Source: Archivesica marissinica
Taxonomy: Eukaryota; Mollusca; Bivalvia; Venerida; Vesicomyidae
Assembly: GCA_014843695.1 (NCBI GenBank)
Contig: CM026398.1
Coordinates: forward strand, 48,821,579-48,885,578
Length of the DNA stretch: 64,000 nucleotides
Direction: 5' to 3'
The translations under genes were made by a program, and so were the position numbers. Below, one piece after another: positions 35,846 to 48,031 of this stretch; position 1 is the stretch's first letter, and every line of letters starts with the position of its first letter. The notes beneath the pieces were generated by a model. It saw only the letters and a list, made by a program, of their open reading frames with translations. It was not told where the DNA came from and ran no database searches.

Positions 35846-36261
35846 CGCTCCTTCATGATTGCATTGAGATGGTGAATTGCACTTCTCAGTATAGTCTCAT
35901 ATGCCTATTTCAATGTGATTACATCAATTTTGTTCAACTGTAATGTGGCACAAATAGATGCAAATTACATCATTTCAAGCAGAAATGAGGGGAACTACTT
36001 CACGTTATCTCATTATCTGCTGGCAAACATGGAGTTGATTGCTGAATAGCCAAATTTAATACTTCTGATGTCATGGTTTATGTTATATGACTTGTAAATA
36101 ATACTAGTAAAGACTGCACTGCATACTGTATATACCCATTGGTATCTGTAATTGTATTTCTGTGGCGTGTTATCAACAGTCCTTTACTTCCTGTACCGTA
36201 ATGTAGTCAAATTGTGTACATTGCATTGTAAATTTACTGAGAGTATGCACAACACAGCATT
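35846..36261. other. AT-rich stretch, no gene seen
   Basis: No repeat family or exon recognised. Confidence 0.4.
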
Positions 36262-36451
36262 CTTTCAGATGGGACTTAGAACCCAGGTCTCGTGTCAGTA
36301 CTTTACACTGTGCACGTAAAAGAACCAGAGGAGACTCTGGAATGGGTCTGTATCACCTAACCTCTAAAAATCTAAAATGACTAATATCTTCAGGAGGCGT
36401 CGCTCATACGGGCAACCGATAGCGACGATAAATAAACCTAAAACACACACA
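36262..36451 (+). mobile_element. SINE-1, head missing
   Basis: Body 'cccaggtctcgtgtcag' and 'gtgcacgtaaaagaaccag', tail 'gcgacgataaataaacc' and (AC)n. 5'-truncated before the tRNA-like head. Confidence 0.85.
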
Positions 36452-37108
36452 CCATGTCTGAGTATCACAGTATGAATCTCATGGGTATTGTAAAATATTT
36501 AAAATTGCATGGAAAATATGCACTTGTATTGGGTGCATGCTATGCTCCAATGCTCTAACAGGTGCTTGAGATTATAACTTACTTTGACATGTAGGTGCTT
36601 ACCAATACTAAGGCTGCAGAAACTGATTTTAAACCTGGGCGTAATTTTACTTTTTAGAAGTATTATCATTCAATCATTTCTAATTCAAAGTAATGGAACT
36701 TATCTGAAACCACAATTCTGGGAACATAGATTGCAGTTTATCTGTGGATATTTCAGGCGATTTCCCGCGGGATATTCCAGAGAAAACTTCAGAAAATGTA
36801 TATAAAACATAAAGAGTTGGAGAGAAAATATGATCAAGTTGATAACTTCATGATTTGTTTCATGTAAATGTATAGACATTCTATATACAAACATTATCTG
36901 GAAATAGTTCTCTGTTTACTCCAATATCATGGGTGATTTGTCTACTGGATACAACACGGGGAGCTCAAATGAAGATCATTTTTAGGCTCCAATAAACAAC
37001 TGCTCAAGAACAATGCAGGCGTTAATTGATACACTATGTTATCGTAGGAATCAAACCAACGTACTTATATACTTGTTACTTATACTAACATGTTTCCACT
37101 TCAAGGAA
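36452..37108. other. AT-rich stretch, no gene seen
   Basis: A 73-codon frame at 36584 has no donor, acceptor or protein-like features. No repeat family recognised. Confidence 0.4.
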
Positions 37109-37232
37109 TATGTACAGGATATAAGCCAAAAACGATCCAATATGTAAAATATTTGACTTTGTGTGAGGAGCGTAGCGCTGAAGACAGTACCAATATAGTT
37201 TACATATTGGATCCGTTTGAGGCTTATATCTT
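37109..37232. mobile_element. Imperfect inverted-repeat element
   Basis: Left arm 'ggatataagcc' ... 'cgatccaatatgtaaaa', right arm 'gtttacatattggatccg' ... 'ggcttatatc'. The spacer contains 'gaggagcgtagcgctgaag'. One arm also occurs at 34577-34612, so it is dispersed. No TSD identified. Confidence 0.6.
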
Positions 37233-37408
37233 ACTTAAAACACACACTTATATAACAAGATTCTACTAATTAAAATTGTTAATTTCGCACATGTACGCAT
37301 ATAATTTAATATAATATTCTGGCATTTTCACACCAGTCCAATATTAACAATAACGAACTACAGGTATTACCGTATGGTATGACGTCACGACAGTGTTTAA
37401 AAATATAT

Positions 37409-37647
37409 TTAACCCTTTCAACACCACAGACCTCTAAATTGGCTTACAAAAAAGTGTAGATCCAGATGAGCCGGCTCATGACGAGCCGTCTCATCAGGAT
37501 CTGCACTTTTTTCAAGCAATATAACTATTTTTAGAAATTACCCATTTTGATAAATGAACTGATCCAAATGTAATTTTGTTATTAATTTATTGGTCTAAAA
37601 ATATCATGGACCAGTCCATGTCAGTTACTTGGTGTTGAATGGGTTAA
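37409..37647 (-). mobile_element. TTAA-B one-hairpin element (B6)
   Basis: Complete reverse copy: TTAA 'ccctttcaacaccac' on the left and 'cttggtgttgaatggg' TTAA on the right. Hairpin core 'ccggctcatgacgagccg'. Confidence 0.88.
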
Positions 37648-37964
37648 GGGATGGGACAAATTTGTAAAAGGGCATTAGAATATTTGAAAGTGGTATTCGA
37701 ATATTCGAAGGGAATATTTCACATACAGTTTTGCATGAGGGTTTCCAACTAATGATATATGCAGCTGTGTGCACTCAATGTTACGGTCATGCGCATTCGC
37801 AGTGTTAGGCAGCGTTCGTCGCGAGAAAAGGCGTGTCTTACAGTTTACGCTGTCCCAAGGACGATCTAATTATCAGAACTCCGCAACACGATAAGTCGCA
37901 AATTTGGACTAAATACCTTTTAATTGGAAAATGTGATATATTTTTTTCTTTGTCTCATTGAAAA
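37648..37964. other. Unrecognised stretch
   Basis: A CpG-containing segment 'gcagcgttcgtcgcgagaaa' lies near 37811. 'gaatatttgaaagtgg' and 'cgaatattcgaaggg' form a loose local repeat. No gene seen. Confidence 0.35.
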
Positions 37965-38085
37965 GAATAATTAACGTAAATATAAGTAATGAATCGCTTC
38001 GGCATCCTCGGTAACTTTAAACACACCCATTGTAGTTCACACCCTAATGGAAACTATTAACTTGCGATTCACTCCTTAAATAGGG
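37965..38085 (-). repeat. Dispersed repeat E, copy 2
   Basis: Reverse-complement relative of 27100-27215. The conserved blocks here read 'atggaaactattaacttgcg' and 'cacccattgtagttcac'. Confidence 0.6.
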
Positions 38086-38264
38086 GAAATTATTGCGCCC
38101 CAAAGGCTTGTTGCCCCCCCCTCGTTGTCGTATAATTGTTTTAAATCAAATATACTTTTGAAGATACACAATATACTAAACTCAATACATTCATGAACAG
38201 CTTTGTAAATTATCTAACATGAATGACAGATTACTTCAATTACAGTTATGTAACTAGATTATTG

Positions 38265-38452
38265 CATAAATATACTGTAGCTGGTTCAGGAAGTAGTTCA
38301 CAACAAGTCTAGGTAAACCGGTTTAATATATAAATATACTGTAGCTGGTTCAGTAAGTAGTTCACAACAAGTCTAGGTAAACCGGTTTAATATATAAATA
38401 TACTGTAGCTGGTTCAGTAAGTAGTTCACAACAAGTCTAGGTATACCCGTTT
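38265..38452. repeat. 64-66-bp tandem array, about 3 copies
   Basis: 'ctgtagctggttcag' followed by 'agttcacaacaagtctagg' and 'accggtttaatatataaa' starts near 38277, 38341 and 38407. (TA)n length accounts for the 2-bp period difference. Confidence 0.92.
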
Positions 38453-38630
38453 CTTTCCATTTTTCATTCATTTTTTATTCAAAATTTTGAGAGCTCATGA
38501 AAATGATTGAAAAGTTCCAGAACTTTGTTTGGAACAATGCCAGGCATATATGACTGAATATGATACGCATGACTTGAGTGCATGAATACAGGGTTTGAAC
38601 ATCAGTTTTTAAATATCTAAGAACCCAAAA

Positions 38631-38922
38631 TGTGTGTGTTTTATGTTTATTTATCATCGCTACCAGTTGCCCATATGAGCGACGCCTCCTGAAGAGATTA
38701 GTTATTTTAGATTTTGGAGGATAGTGCATGATACAGACAGAGACCCATTCCAGAATCTCCTCTGGTTCTTTTACGTGCACGGTGTAAAGCACCGACACGA
38801 GACCACGGTTTAACGTCCCATCTGAAAGACTGTTAATTTTATTGGGGTCAGATGGGGGATCGAACCTGCGATCCCTGGATTACCAGTCCAGCGTGTTACC
38901 ACTGGACTACAGATCCGTCTGT
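38631..38922 (-). mobile_element. SINE-1, full length, with TSD
   Basis: Reverse complete copy. The head at the right has 'gattaccagtccagcg' (the Thr-like arm on the minus strand). The direct repeat 'acccaaaa' lies at 38623-38630 and 38923-38930. Confidence 0.9.
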
Positions 38923-39171
38923 ACCCAAAACATCCAGGCCTTGAGGTTATAAAGCTTTTCTCAATTCTCAATCTCAGTATCAAGCTTTCTGATTGGTTGA
39001 ACAGTTTACTGTATCACTAAAGCTTGTAGGAAAGATAACCATACAAGCAGATTGCTTTCTCCTTAATCCTACATGTATGTACATAATATTTAAACTTGAC
39101 TATGTTTACTCAAAGAAAGAAATATTTATTAAACTAAAGCTGGAGATTAAGACAAGAGTAAAATTTTATAT

Positions 39172-39347
39172 GTGAGATGGTACGATGGTACGATGGTCGC
39201 CAGATCGGACAGGTGGATTTTCTCTGGGTACTCCAGTTTCCTCCCACATGAATGACCACATATACGCTTTCATCCGAGCCAACGAGAGTGATTAATATAA
39301 GTTGTTGAAACTTGCTTCGCAATCGTTGTAAAATAAATAAAGTTTAA
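39172..39347 (+). mobile_element. SINE-3, head missing
   Basis: Starts in the body ('gtgagatggtacgatgg', with the 'gtacgatg' step duplicated). It continues through 'ccacatatacgctttcatcc' to the tail 'gcaatcgttgtaaaataaat'. Confidence 0.82.
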
Positions 39348-39796
39348 AAATGTTGTACCCTCCAAGCCAGCAGAATGGAAGTCAACATTTTAAATGAACT
39401 TGATTGTAATCATTATTACATGAGGTTTTGTTTATTTTAAGAATTCATCAGATAACAGATGTCTTAAAAACAATTAACTTCTCCTAAACACTCTCAGTAT
39501 ATTTGTAAAAACATGATTTCATACTTATCATAAACACATACAAGAGAGATAACTTTTTATTGGTAAATAGCTTCTTGTTTAGGATGTCTAGATATTGATA
39601 CAAGGGAGACAATCATGGAGGTGATTGAAGGAAATTCATTGAAGATTGTTACTTCCCTTCAATTTGTCTCGTGTTCTATCCTGCTTATGTCAGTACCAAC
39701 AAACAAGCTGCACAGATTCCTCAACAAATCCTGCTAATATTGTACTAATATAATCATACCAAAATATTGACTTATTCATTACCTCACTTACCCTAG
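39348..39796. other. AT-rich stretch, no gene seen
   Basis: 'atacaagagagataac' and 'atacaagggagacaatc' are a loose repeat about 60 bp apart near 39540-39615. Nothing else recognised. Confidence 0.4.
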
Positions 39797-41104
39797 CAAT
39801 GGGTTGGGTTGCTTTATCCTAGCATTGGGTTGCTTTATCCTGGGTTGCTTTATCCTAGCATTGGGTTGCTTTATCCTAGCATTGGGTTGCTTTATCCTAG
39901 CATTGGGTTGCTTTATCCTAGCATTGGGTTGCTTAGCATTGGGTTGCTTTATCCTAGCATTGGGTTGCTTTATCCTAGCATTGGATTGCTTTACCCTAGC
40001 AATGGGTTGCTTTACCCTAGCATTGAATTGCTTTACCCTAGCATTGGGTTGCTTTACCCTAGCATTGGGTTGCTTTACCCTAGCAATGGGTTGCTTTATC
40101 CTAGCAATGGGTTGCTTTACCCTACCAATGGGTTGCTTTATCCTAGCAATGGGTTGCTTTACCCTAGCAGTGGGTTGCTTTACCCTAGCAATGGGTTGTT
40201 TTACTCTAGCAATGGGTTGCTTTACCCTAGCAGTGGGTTGCTTTACCCTAGCAATGGGTTGTTTTACCCTAGCATTGGGTTGCTTTATCCTAGCATTGGG
40301 TTGCTTAGCATTGGGTTGCTTTATCCTAGCATTGGGTTGCTTTACCCTAGCAATGGGTTGCTTTACCCTAGCAATGGGTTGCTTTACCCTAGCATTGGGT
40401 TGCTTTACCCTAGCATTGGGTTGCTTTACCCTAGCAATGGGTTGCTTTATCCTAGCAATGGGTTGCTTTACCCTACCAATGGGTTGCTTTATCCTAGCAA
40501 TGGGTTGCTTTACCCTAGCAGTGGGTTGCTTTACCCTAGCAATGGGTTGTTTTACTCTAGCAATGGGTTGCTTTACCCTAGCAATGCGTTACCAATGAGT
40601 TACTTTACCCTAGCAATGAGTTACTTTACCCTAGCAATGAGTAGCTTTACCCTAGCAATGGGTTACTTTACCCTAGCAATGGGTTGCTGTACCCTAGCAA
40701 TGGGTTGCTTTACCCTAGCAATGGATTGCTTTACCCTAGCAATGGGTTGCTTTACCCTAGCAATGCGTTACTTTACCCTAACAATGAGTTACTTTACCAT
40801 AGCAATGAGTTACTTTACCCTAGCAATGAGTAGCTTTACCCTAGCAATGGGTTGCTTTACCTGAACAATGAGTTACTTTACCCGAGCAATGAGTTAATTT
40901 ATCCTAGCAATGAGTAGCTTTACCCTAGCAATGAGTTGCTTTACCCTAGCAATGAGTTACTTTACCCTACCAATGAGTTACTTTACCCTACCAATGAGTT
41001 ACTTTACCCTAGCAATGAGTTACTTTACCCTAGCAATGAGTTACTTTACCCTAGCAATGAGTTACTTTACCCTACCAATGAGTTACTTTACCCTACCAAT
41101 GAGT
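39797..41104. repeat. 21-bp minisatellite, about 62 copies
   Basis: Unit 'gggttgctttaccctagcaa' plus t, with a 'tatcctagcatt' form on the left and an 'atgagttactttaccc' form on the right. A shortened unit ('gcttagcattggg') occurs at 39931 and again at 40303, and 'accctaccaatggg' at about 40120 recurs about 351 bp on. A block of roughly 350-370 bp has been duplicated. Open frames are chance products of the 21-bp period. Confidence 0.96.
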
Positions 41105-41188
41105 TGCTTGTATACCAGAGTTGAGTTGCTTGTATACCAGAGTTGAGTTGCTTGTATACCAGAGTTGAGTTGCTTGTATACCAGAGTT
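41101..41188. repeat. 22-bp tandem array, 4 copies
   Basis: 'gagttgcttgtataccagag' plus tt, four times, directly continuing from the 21-bp array. It shares 'gagttgctt' with that array, so it probably arose from it. Confidence 0.9.
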
Positions 41189-41638
41189 GACCATATTGGG
41201 CTGGCAGCCAGATCTGATTAAATTAACAGTTGCAGCTTCCTGTTTAGTCAACTGTGAGTATGTTATGAAATTACGTAGATAATTCAATTTAAAGCCCATC
41301 TCTCCAATGGCTTATCACACTGGATCATTTTAAAAAGCATGAATTCAGCAGAAACAAACATCAAAGCATGAATAGATAATTCAATGATAAGAAGATGAGT
41401 TGGATTCCTTGCACCAATAGTATCATATTATGTGTAAATGTTACCTGTGTGCTGTATCTGTACCCTGTGTGAGAGGCTTTAATGTATGCTTTCTGAGGCA
41501 CATTTATAGACATTTATCAGTGAAATAAATCTAATACTTCACATGAAATAAATCTAATACTTCACATGAAATAAATTGAATATTGCACTATTTGGAAACA
41601 ACGAAATAGGGTATTATTTATATACAGTCAAACTTGTA
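41189..41638. other. AT-rich stretch ending in part of a mariner-like MITE
   Basis: A short duplication 'aaataaatctaatacttcac' lies at 41522-41565. 'tacagtcaaacttgta' at 41623-41638 matches the left end of the TA-flanked element at 56149-56330. Confidence 0.5.
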
Positions 41639-43917
41639 TTAACCCTTTCAACACCACATACCTCTAAATAGGCTTACAAAAAGTGTAGATCCAAATGAGC
41701 CGGCTCATGAGCCATCTCATCAGGACCTGCACTTTTTGCCAGTAATATTACTATTTTTAAACATAATTACTCATTTTGATAAATGAACTGGTCCAAATGT
41801 AATTTTCTTATTAAATTATTGGTTTAAAACTATCATGCATCAGTCCATGTTAGTTACTTAGTATTGAATGCACCAGTCCATGTTAGTTACTTAGTATTGA
41901 ATGCACCAGTCCATGTTAGTTACTTAGTGTTGAATGCACCAGTCCATGTTAGTTACTTAGTGTTGAATGCACCAGTCCATGTTAGTTACTTAGTGTTGAA
42001 TGCACCAGTCCATGTTAGTTACTTAGTATTGAATGCACCAGTCCATGTTAGTTACTTAGTGTTGAATGCACCAGTCCATGTTAGTTACTTAGTGTTGAAT
42101 GCACCAGTCCATGTTAGTTACTTAGTATTGAATGCACCAGTCCATGTTAGTTACTTGGTATTGAATGCACCAGTCCATGTCAGTTACTTGGTATTGAATG
42201 CACCAGTCCATGTTAGTTACTTGGTATTGAATGCACCAGTCCATGTTAGTTACTTGGTGTTGAATGCACCAGTCCATGTTAGTTACTTAGTGTTGAATGC
42301 ACCAGTCCATGTTAGTTACTTAGTGTTGAATGCACCAGTCCATGTCAGTTACTTAGTGTTGAATGCACCAGTCCATGTTAGTTACTTAGTATTGAATGCA
42401 CCAGTCCATGTTAGTTACTTGGTGTTGAATGCACCAGTCCATGTTAGTTACTTGGTGTTGAATGCACCAGTCCATGTTAGTTACTTGGTGTTGAATGCAC
42501 CAGTCCATGTTAGTTACTTGGTGTTGAATGCACCAGTCCATGTTAGTTACTTGGTGTTGAATGCACCAGTCCATGTTAGTTACTTGGTGTTGAATGCACC
42601 AGTCCATGTTAGTTACTTGGTGTTGAATGCACCAGTCCATGTCAGTTACTTGGTATTGAATGCACCAGTCCATGTTAGTTACTTGGTGTTGAATGCACCA
42701 GTCCATGTCAGTTACTTGGTGTTGAATGCACCAGTCCATGTTAGTTACTTGGTGTTGAATGCATCAGTCCATGTTAGTTACTTGGTGTTGAATGCACCAG
42801 TCCATGTCAGTTACTTAGTATTGAATGCACCAGTCCATGTTAGTTACTTGGTGTTGAATGCACCAGTCCATGTTAGTTACTTGGTGTTGAATGCACCAGT
42901 CCATGTTAGTTACTTAGTGTTGAATGCACCAGTCCATGTTAGTTACTTGGTGTTGAATGCACCAGTCCATGTCAGTTACTTGGTGTTGAATGCACCAGTC
43001 CATGTTAGTTACTTGGTGTTGAATGCACCAGTCCATGTTAGTTACTTGGTGTTGAATGCACCAGTCCATGTCAGTTACTTGGTGTTGAATGCACCAGTCC
43101 ATGTTAGTTACTTGGTGTTGAATGCACCAGTCCATGTTAGTTACTTGGTGTTGAATGCACCAGTCCATGTTAGTTACTTGGTGTTGAATGCACCAGTCCA
43201 TGTTAGTTACTTGGTGTTGAATGCACCAGTCCATGTTAGTTACTTAGTATTGAATGCACCGTCCATGTCAGTTACTTAGTATTGAATGCATCAGTCCATG
43301 TTAGTTACTTAGTATTGAATGCACCAGTCCATGTTAGTTACTTAGTATTGAATGCACCGTCCATGTCAGTTACTTAGTATTGAATGCATCAGTCCATGTC
43401 AGTTACTTAGTATTGAATGCATCAGTCCATGTTAGTTACTTAGTATTGAATACACCAGTCCATGTTAGTTACTTATTATTGAATGCACCAGTCCATGTTA
43501 GTTACTTAGTATTGAATGCACCAGTCCATGTTAGTTACTTAGTATTGAATGCACCGTCCATGTCAGTTACTTAGTATTGAATGCATCAGTCCATGTCAGT
43601 TACTTAGTATTGAATGCATCAGTCCATGTTAGTTACTTAGTATTGAATACACCAGTCCATGTTAGTTACTTATTATTGAATGCACCAGTCCATGTTAGTT
43701 ACTTAGTATTGAATGCACCAGTCCATGTTAGTTACTTAGTATTGAATGCACCGTCCATGTCAGTTACTTAGTATTGAATGCATCAGTCCATGTCAGTTAC
43801 TTAGTATTGAATGCATCAGTCCATGTTAGTTACTTAGTATTGAATACACCAGTCCATGTTAGTTACTTATTATTGAATGCACCAGTCCATGTTAGTTACT
43901 TAGTGTTGAATGGGTTC
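41639..43917 (-). mobile_element. TTAA-B element (B7) with its terminus expanded into an array
   Basis: The left 200 bp are an ordinary reverse TTAA-B copy: TTAA 'ccctttcaacaccac', the hairpin, then 'gataaatgaactggtcc'. The normal terminus 'ccagtccatgtcagttactt' 'ggtgttgaatggg' is then repeated about 60 times before a single end 'gaatgggttca' at 43908-43917. TTAA has decayed to TTCA at that end. The expansion therefore lies inside the element. Confidence 0.88.
41838..43914. repeat. 33-bp minisatellite inside element B7, about 63 copies
   Basis: Unit 'caccagtccatgttagttac' plus 'ttagtgttgaatg'. Sites vary T/C ('gttag'/'gtcag'), A/G ('ttagt'/'ttggt') and A/G ('gtatt'/'gtgtt'). The right end has a 197-bp higher-order repeat: blocks starting 43380, 43577 and 43774 are essentially identical, and each includes a 32-bp unit missing one base ('caccgtcc'). 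Confidence 0.97.
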
Positions 43918-44013
43918 AGAGACCACCAAAGGGAATGGCATAAATCGATCAATGCTCTTTGTTTGGTTGGTACATTAAATACCTGTATAACATTGTCCTG
44001 TTGCAGGAGGGTG

Positions 44014-47000
44014 GGTCTGGGATTGGTGGTTCATCTGGCTATCCAACATACCCTGCAGGATTCTCCTGGGATTGGTGGTTCATCTGGCTATCCAACATAC
44101 CCTGCAGGATTCTCCTGGGATTGGTGGTGCATCTGGCTATCCAACATACCCTGCAGAATTCTCCTGGGATTGGTGGTTCATCTGGCTATCCAACATACCC
44201 TGCAGGATTCTCCTGGGATTGGTGGTGCATCTGGCTATCCAACATACCCTGCATGATTCTCCTGGGATTGGTGGTGCATCTGGCTATCCAACATACCCTG
44301 CAGGATTCTCCTGGGATTGGTGGTGTATTAGGTCACACAGTCCAACATATCCTGCAGGATCCTCCTGGGATTGGTGGTGCATCTGGCTATCCAATATACC
44401 CTGCAGGATTCTCCTGGGATTGGTGGTGTATTAGCTCACACAGTCCAACATACCCTACAGGATTCTCCTGGGATTGGTGGTGTATTAGCTCACGCAGTCC
44501 AACATACCCTCAGGATTCTCCTGGGATTGGTGGTGTATTAGCTCGCACAGCACAACATACCATGCAGGATTCTCCTGGGATTGGTGGTGCATTAGCTCAC
44601 ACTGTCCAACATACCGTGCAGGATTCTCCTGGATTGGTGGTGCATTAGCTCACACAGCACAACATACCCTGCATGATTCTCCTGGGATTGGTGGTGCATT
44701 AGCTCACACAGTCCAACATACCGTGCAGGATTCTCCTGGATTGGTGGTGCATTAGCTCACACAGCACAACATACCCTGCATGATTCTCCTGGGATTGGTG
44801 GTGCATTAGCTCACACAGTCCAACATACCGTGCAAGATTCTCCTGGATTGGTGGTGCATTAGCTCACACAGCACAACATACCCTGCAGGATTCTCCTGGG
44901 ATTGGTGGTGTATTAGCTCACACAGTCCAACATACCGTGCAGGATTCTCCTGGGATTAGTGGTGTATTAGCTCACACAGTCCAACATACCCTGCAGGATT
45001 CTCCTGGGATTGGTGGTGCATTAGCTCACACAGTCCAACATACCCTGCAGGATTCTCCTGGGATTGGTGGTTCCATAGCTCACACAGTCCAACATACCCT
45101 GCAGGATTCTCCTGGTATTGGTGGTACATTAGCTCACACAGTCCAACATACCATGCAGGATTCTCCTGGTATTGGTGGTGCATTAGCTCACACAGTCCAA
45201 CATACCGTGCAGGATTCTCCTGGTATTGGTGGTTCCATAGCTCACACAGTCCAACATACCGTGCAGGATTCTCCTGGGATTGGTGGTTCCATAGCTCACA
45301 CAGTCCAACATACTGTGCAGGATTCTCCTGGTATTGGTGGTGTATTAGCTCACACAGTCCAACATACCGTGCAGGATTCTCCTGGGATTGGTGGTGCATT
45401 AGCTCACACAGCACAACATACCCTGCAGGATTCTCCTGGGATTGGTGGTGTATTAGCTCACACAGTCCAACATAACCTGCAGGATTCTCCTGGGATTGGT
45501 GGTGCATTAGCTCACACAGTCCAACATACCCTGCAGGATTCTCCTGGGATTGGTGGTTCCATAGCTCACACAGTCCAACATACCCTGCATGATTCTCCTG
45601 TTATTGGTGGTGCATTAGCTCACACAGTCCAACATACCATGCAGGATTCTCCTGGTATTGGTGGTTCCATAGCTCACACAGTCCAACATACCGTGCAGGA
45701 TTCTCCTGGGATTGGTGGTTCCATAGCTCACACAGTCCAACATACCCTGCATGATTCTCCTGGTATTGGTGGTGCATTAGCTCACACAGTCCAACATACC
45801 ATGCAGGATTCTCCTGGTATTGGTGGTTCCATAGCTCACACAGTCCAACATACCGTGCAGGATTCTCCTGGGATTGGTGGTTCCATAGCTCACACAGTCC
45901 AACATACCCTGCATGATTCTCCTGGTATTGGTGGTGCATTAGCTCACACAGTCCAACATACCATGCAGGATTCTCCTGGTATTGGTGGTTCCATAGCTCA
46001 CACAGTCCAACATACCGTGCAGGATTCTCCTGGGATTGGTGGTTCCATAGCTCACACAGTCCAACATACCCTGCATGATTCTCCTGGTATTGGTGGTGCA
46101 TTAGCTCACACAGTCCAACATACCATGCAGGATTCTCCTGGTATCGGTGGGGCATTAGCTCACACAGTCCAACATACCCTGCAGGATTCTCCTGGGATTG
46201 GTGGTGCATTAGCTCACACAGTCCAACATACCGTGCAGGATTCTCCTGAGATTGGTGGTTCCATAGCTCACACAGTCCAACATACCCTGCAGGATTCTCC
46301 TGGTATCGGTGGGGCATTAGCTCACACAGTCCAACATACCGTGCAGGATTCTCCTGGGATTGGTGGTTCCATAGCTCACACAGTCCAACATACCCTGCAG
46401 GATTCTCCTGGTATTGGTGGTTCCATAGCTCACACAGTCCAACATACCCTGCAGGATTCTCCTGGTATTGGTGGTGCATTAGCTCACACAGTCCAACATA
46501 CCGTGCAGGATTCTCCTGGTATTGGTGGTGCATTAGCTCACACAGTCCAACATACCGTGCAGGATTCTCCTGGTATTGGTGGTGCATTAGCTCACACAGT
46601 CCAACATACCATGCAGGATTCTCCTGGGATTGGTGGTGTATTAGCTCACACAGTCCAACATACCATGCAGGATTCTCCTGGTATCGGTGGGGCATTAGCT
46701 CACACAGTCCAACATACCGTGCAGGATTCTCCTGGTATTGGTGGTGCATTAGCTCACACAGTCCAACATACCCTGCAGGATTCTCCTGGGATTTGTGGTG
46801 TATTAGCTCACACAGTCCAACATACCGTGCAGGATTCTCCTGGGATTGGTGGTGTATTAGCTCACACAGTCCAACATACCCTGCAGGATTCTCCTGGTAT
46901 TGGTGGTTCCATAGCTCACACAGTCCAACATACCGTGCAGGATTCTCCTGGGATTGGTGGTGCATTAGCTCACACAGTCCAACATACCGTGCAGGATTCT

Positions 47001-47870
47001 CCTGGTATCGGTGGGGCATTAGCTCACACAGTCCAACATACCCTGCAGGATTCTCCTGGGATTGGTGGTGCATTAGCTCACACAGTCCAACATACCATGC
47101 AGGATTCTCCTGAGATTGGTGGTTCCATAGCTCACACAGTCCAACATACCCTGCAGGATTCTCCTGGTATCGGTGGGGCATTAGCTCACACAGTCCAACA
47201 TACCGTGCAGGATTCTCCTGGGATTGGTGGTTCCATAGCTCACACAGTCCAACATACCCTGCAGGATTCTCCTGGTATTGGTGGTGCATTAGCTCACACA
47301 GTCCAACATACCGTGCAGGATTCTCCTGGGATTGGTGGTTCCATAGCTCACACAGTCCAACATACCGTGCAGGATTCTCCTGGTATTGGTGGTGCATTAG
47401 CTCACACAGTCCAACATACCGTGCAGGATTCTCCTGGGATTGGTGGTGTATTAGCTCACACAGTCCAACATACCATGCAGGATTCTCCTGGTATCGGTGG
47501 GGCATTAGCTCACACAGTCCAACATACCGTGCAGGATTCTCCTGGTATTGGTGGTGCATTAGCTCACACAGTCCAACATACCCTGCAGGATTCTCCTGGG
47601 ATTTGTGGTGTATTAGTTCACACAGTCCAACATACCGTGCTGGATTCTCCTGGGATTGATGGTGCATTAGCTCACACAGTCCAACATACCCTGCAGGATT
47701 CTCCTGGGATTGGTGGTGTATTAGCTCACACAGTCCAACATATCCTGCAGGATTCTCCTGGGATTGGTGGTGTATTAGCTCACACAGTCCAACATACCCT
47801 GCAGGATTCTCCTGGGATTGGTGGTGTATTAGCTGCACAGCATGTCCTGTGGGATTCTCCGGGTCCCCTA
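44014..47870. repeat. 49/54-bp minisatellite, left block
   Basis: Left units are 49 bp ('ttctcctgggattggtgg', 'catctggctatccaac'). From about 44330 a 54-bp form with 'attagctcacacagtcc' takes over. Each unit contains 'ccctgcaggattctcctggg' or a variant (ccgtgc, ccatgc). The array ends 'gctgcacagcatgtcctg'. Frames stay open for hundreds of codons on both strands because 54 is divisible by three. Confidence 0.97.
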
Positions 47871-48031
47871 TTATTTTATCATTTTGGCCTATTGGACCCT
47901 CCCCCTATTATTTTATCACTTTGGCCTATTGGACCCTCCCCCTATTATTTTATCACTTTGGCCTATTGGACCCTCCCCCTATTATTTTGGCCTATTGGAC
48001 CCTCCCCCTATTATTTTATTACTTTGGCCTA
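47868..48031. repeat. 37-bp minisatellite, cut by the assembly gap
   Basis: Units of 'ggcctattggaccctccccc' plus 'tattattttatcacttt'. These bases match 50597-50760. Confidence 0.95.
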
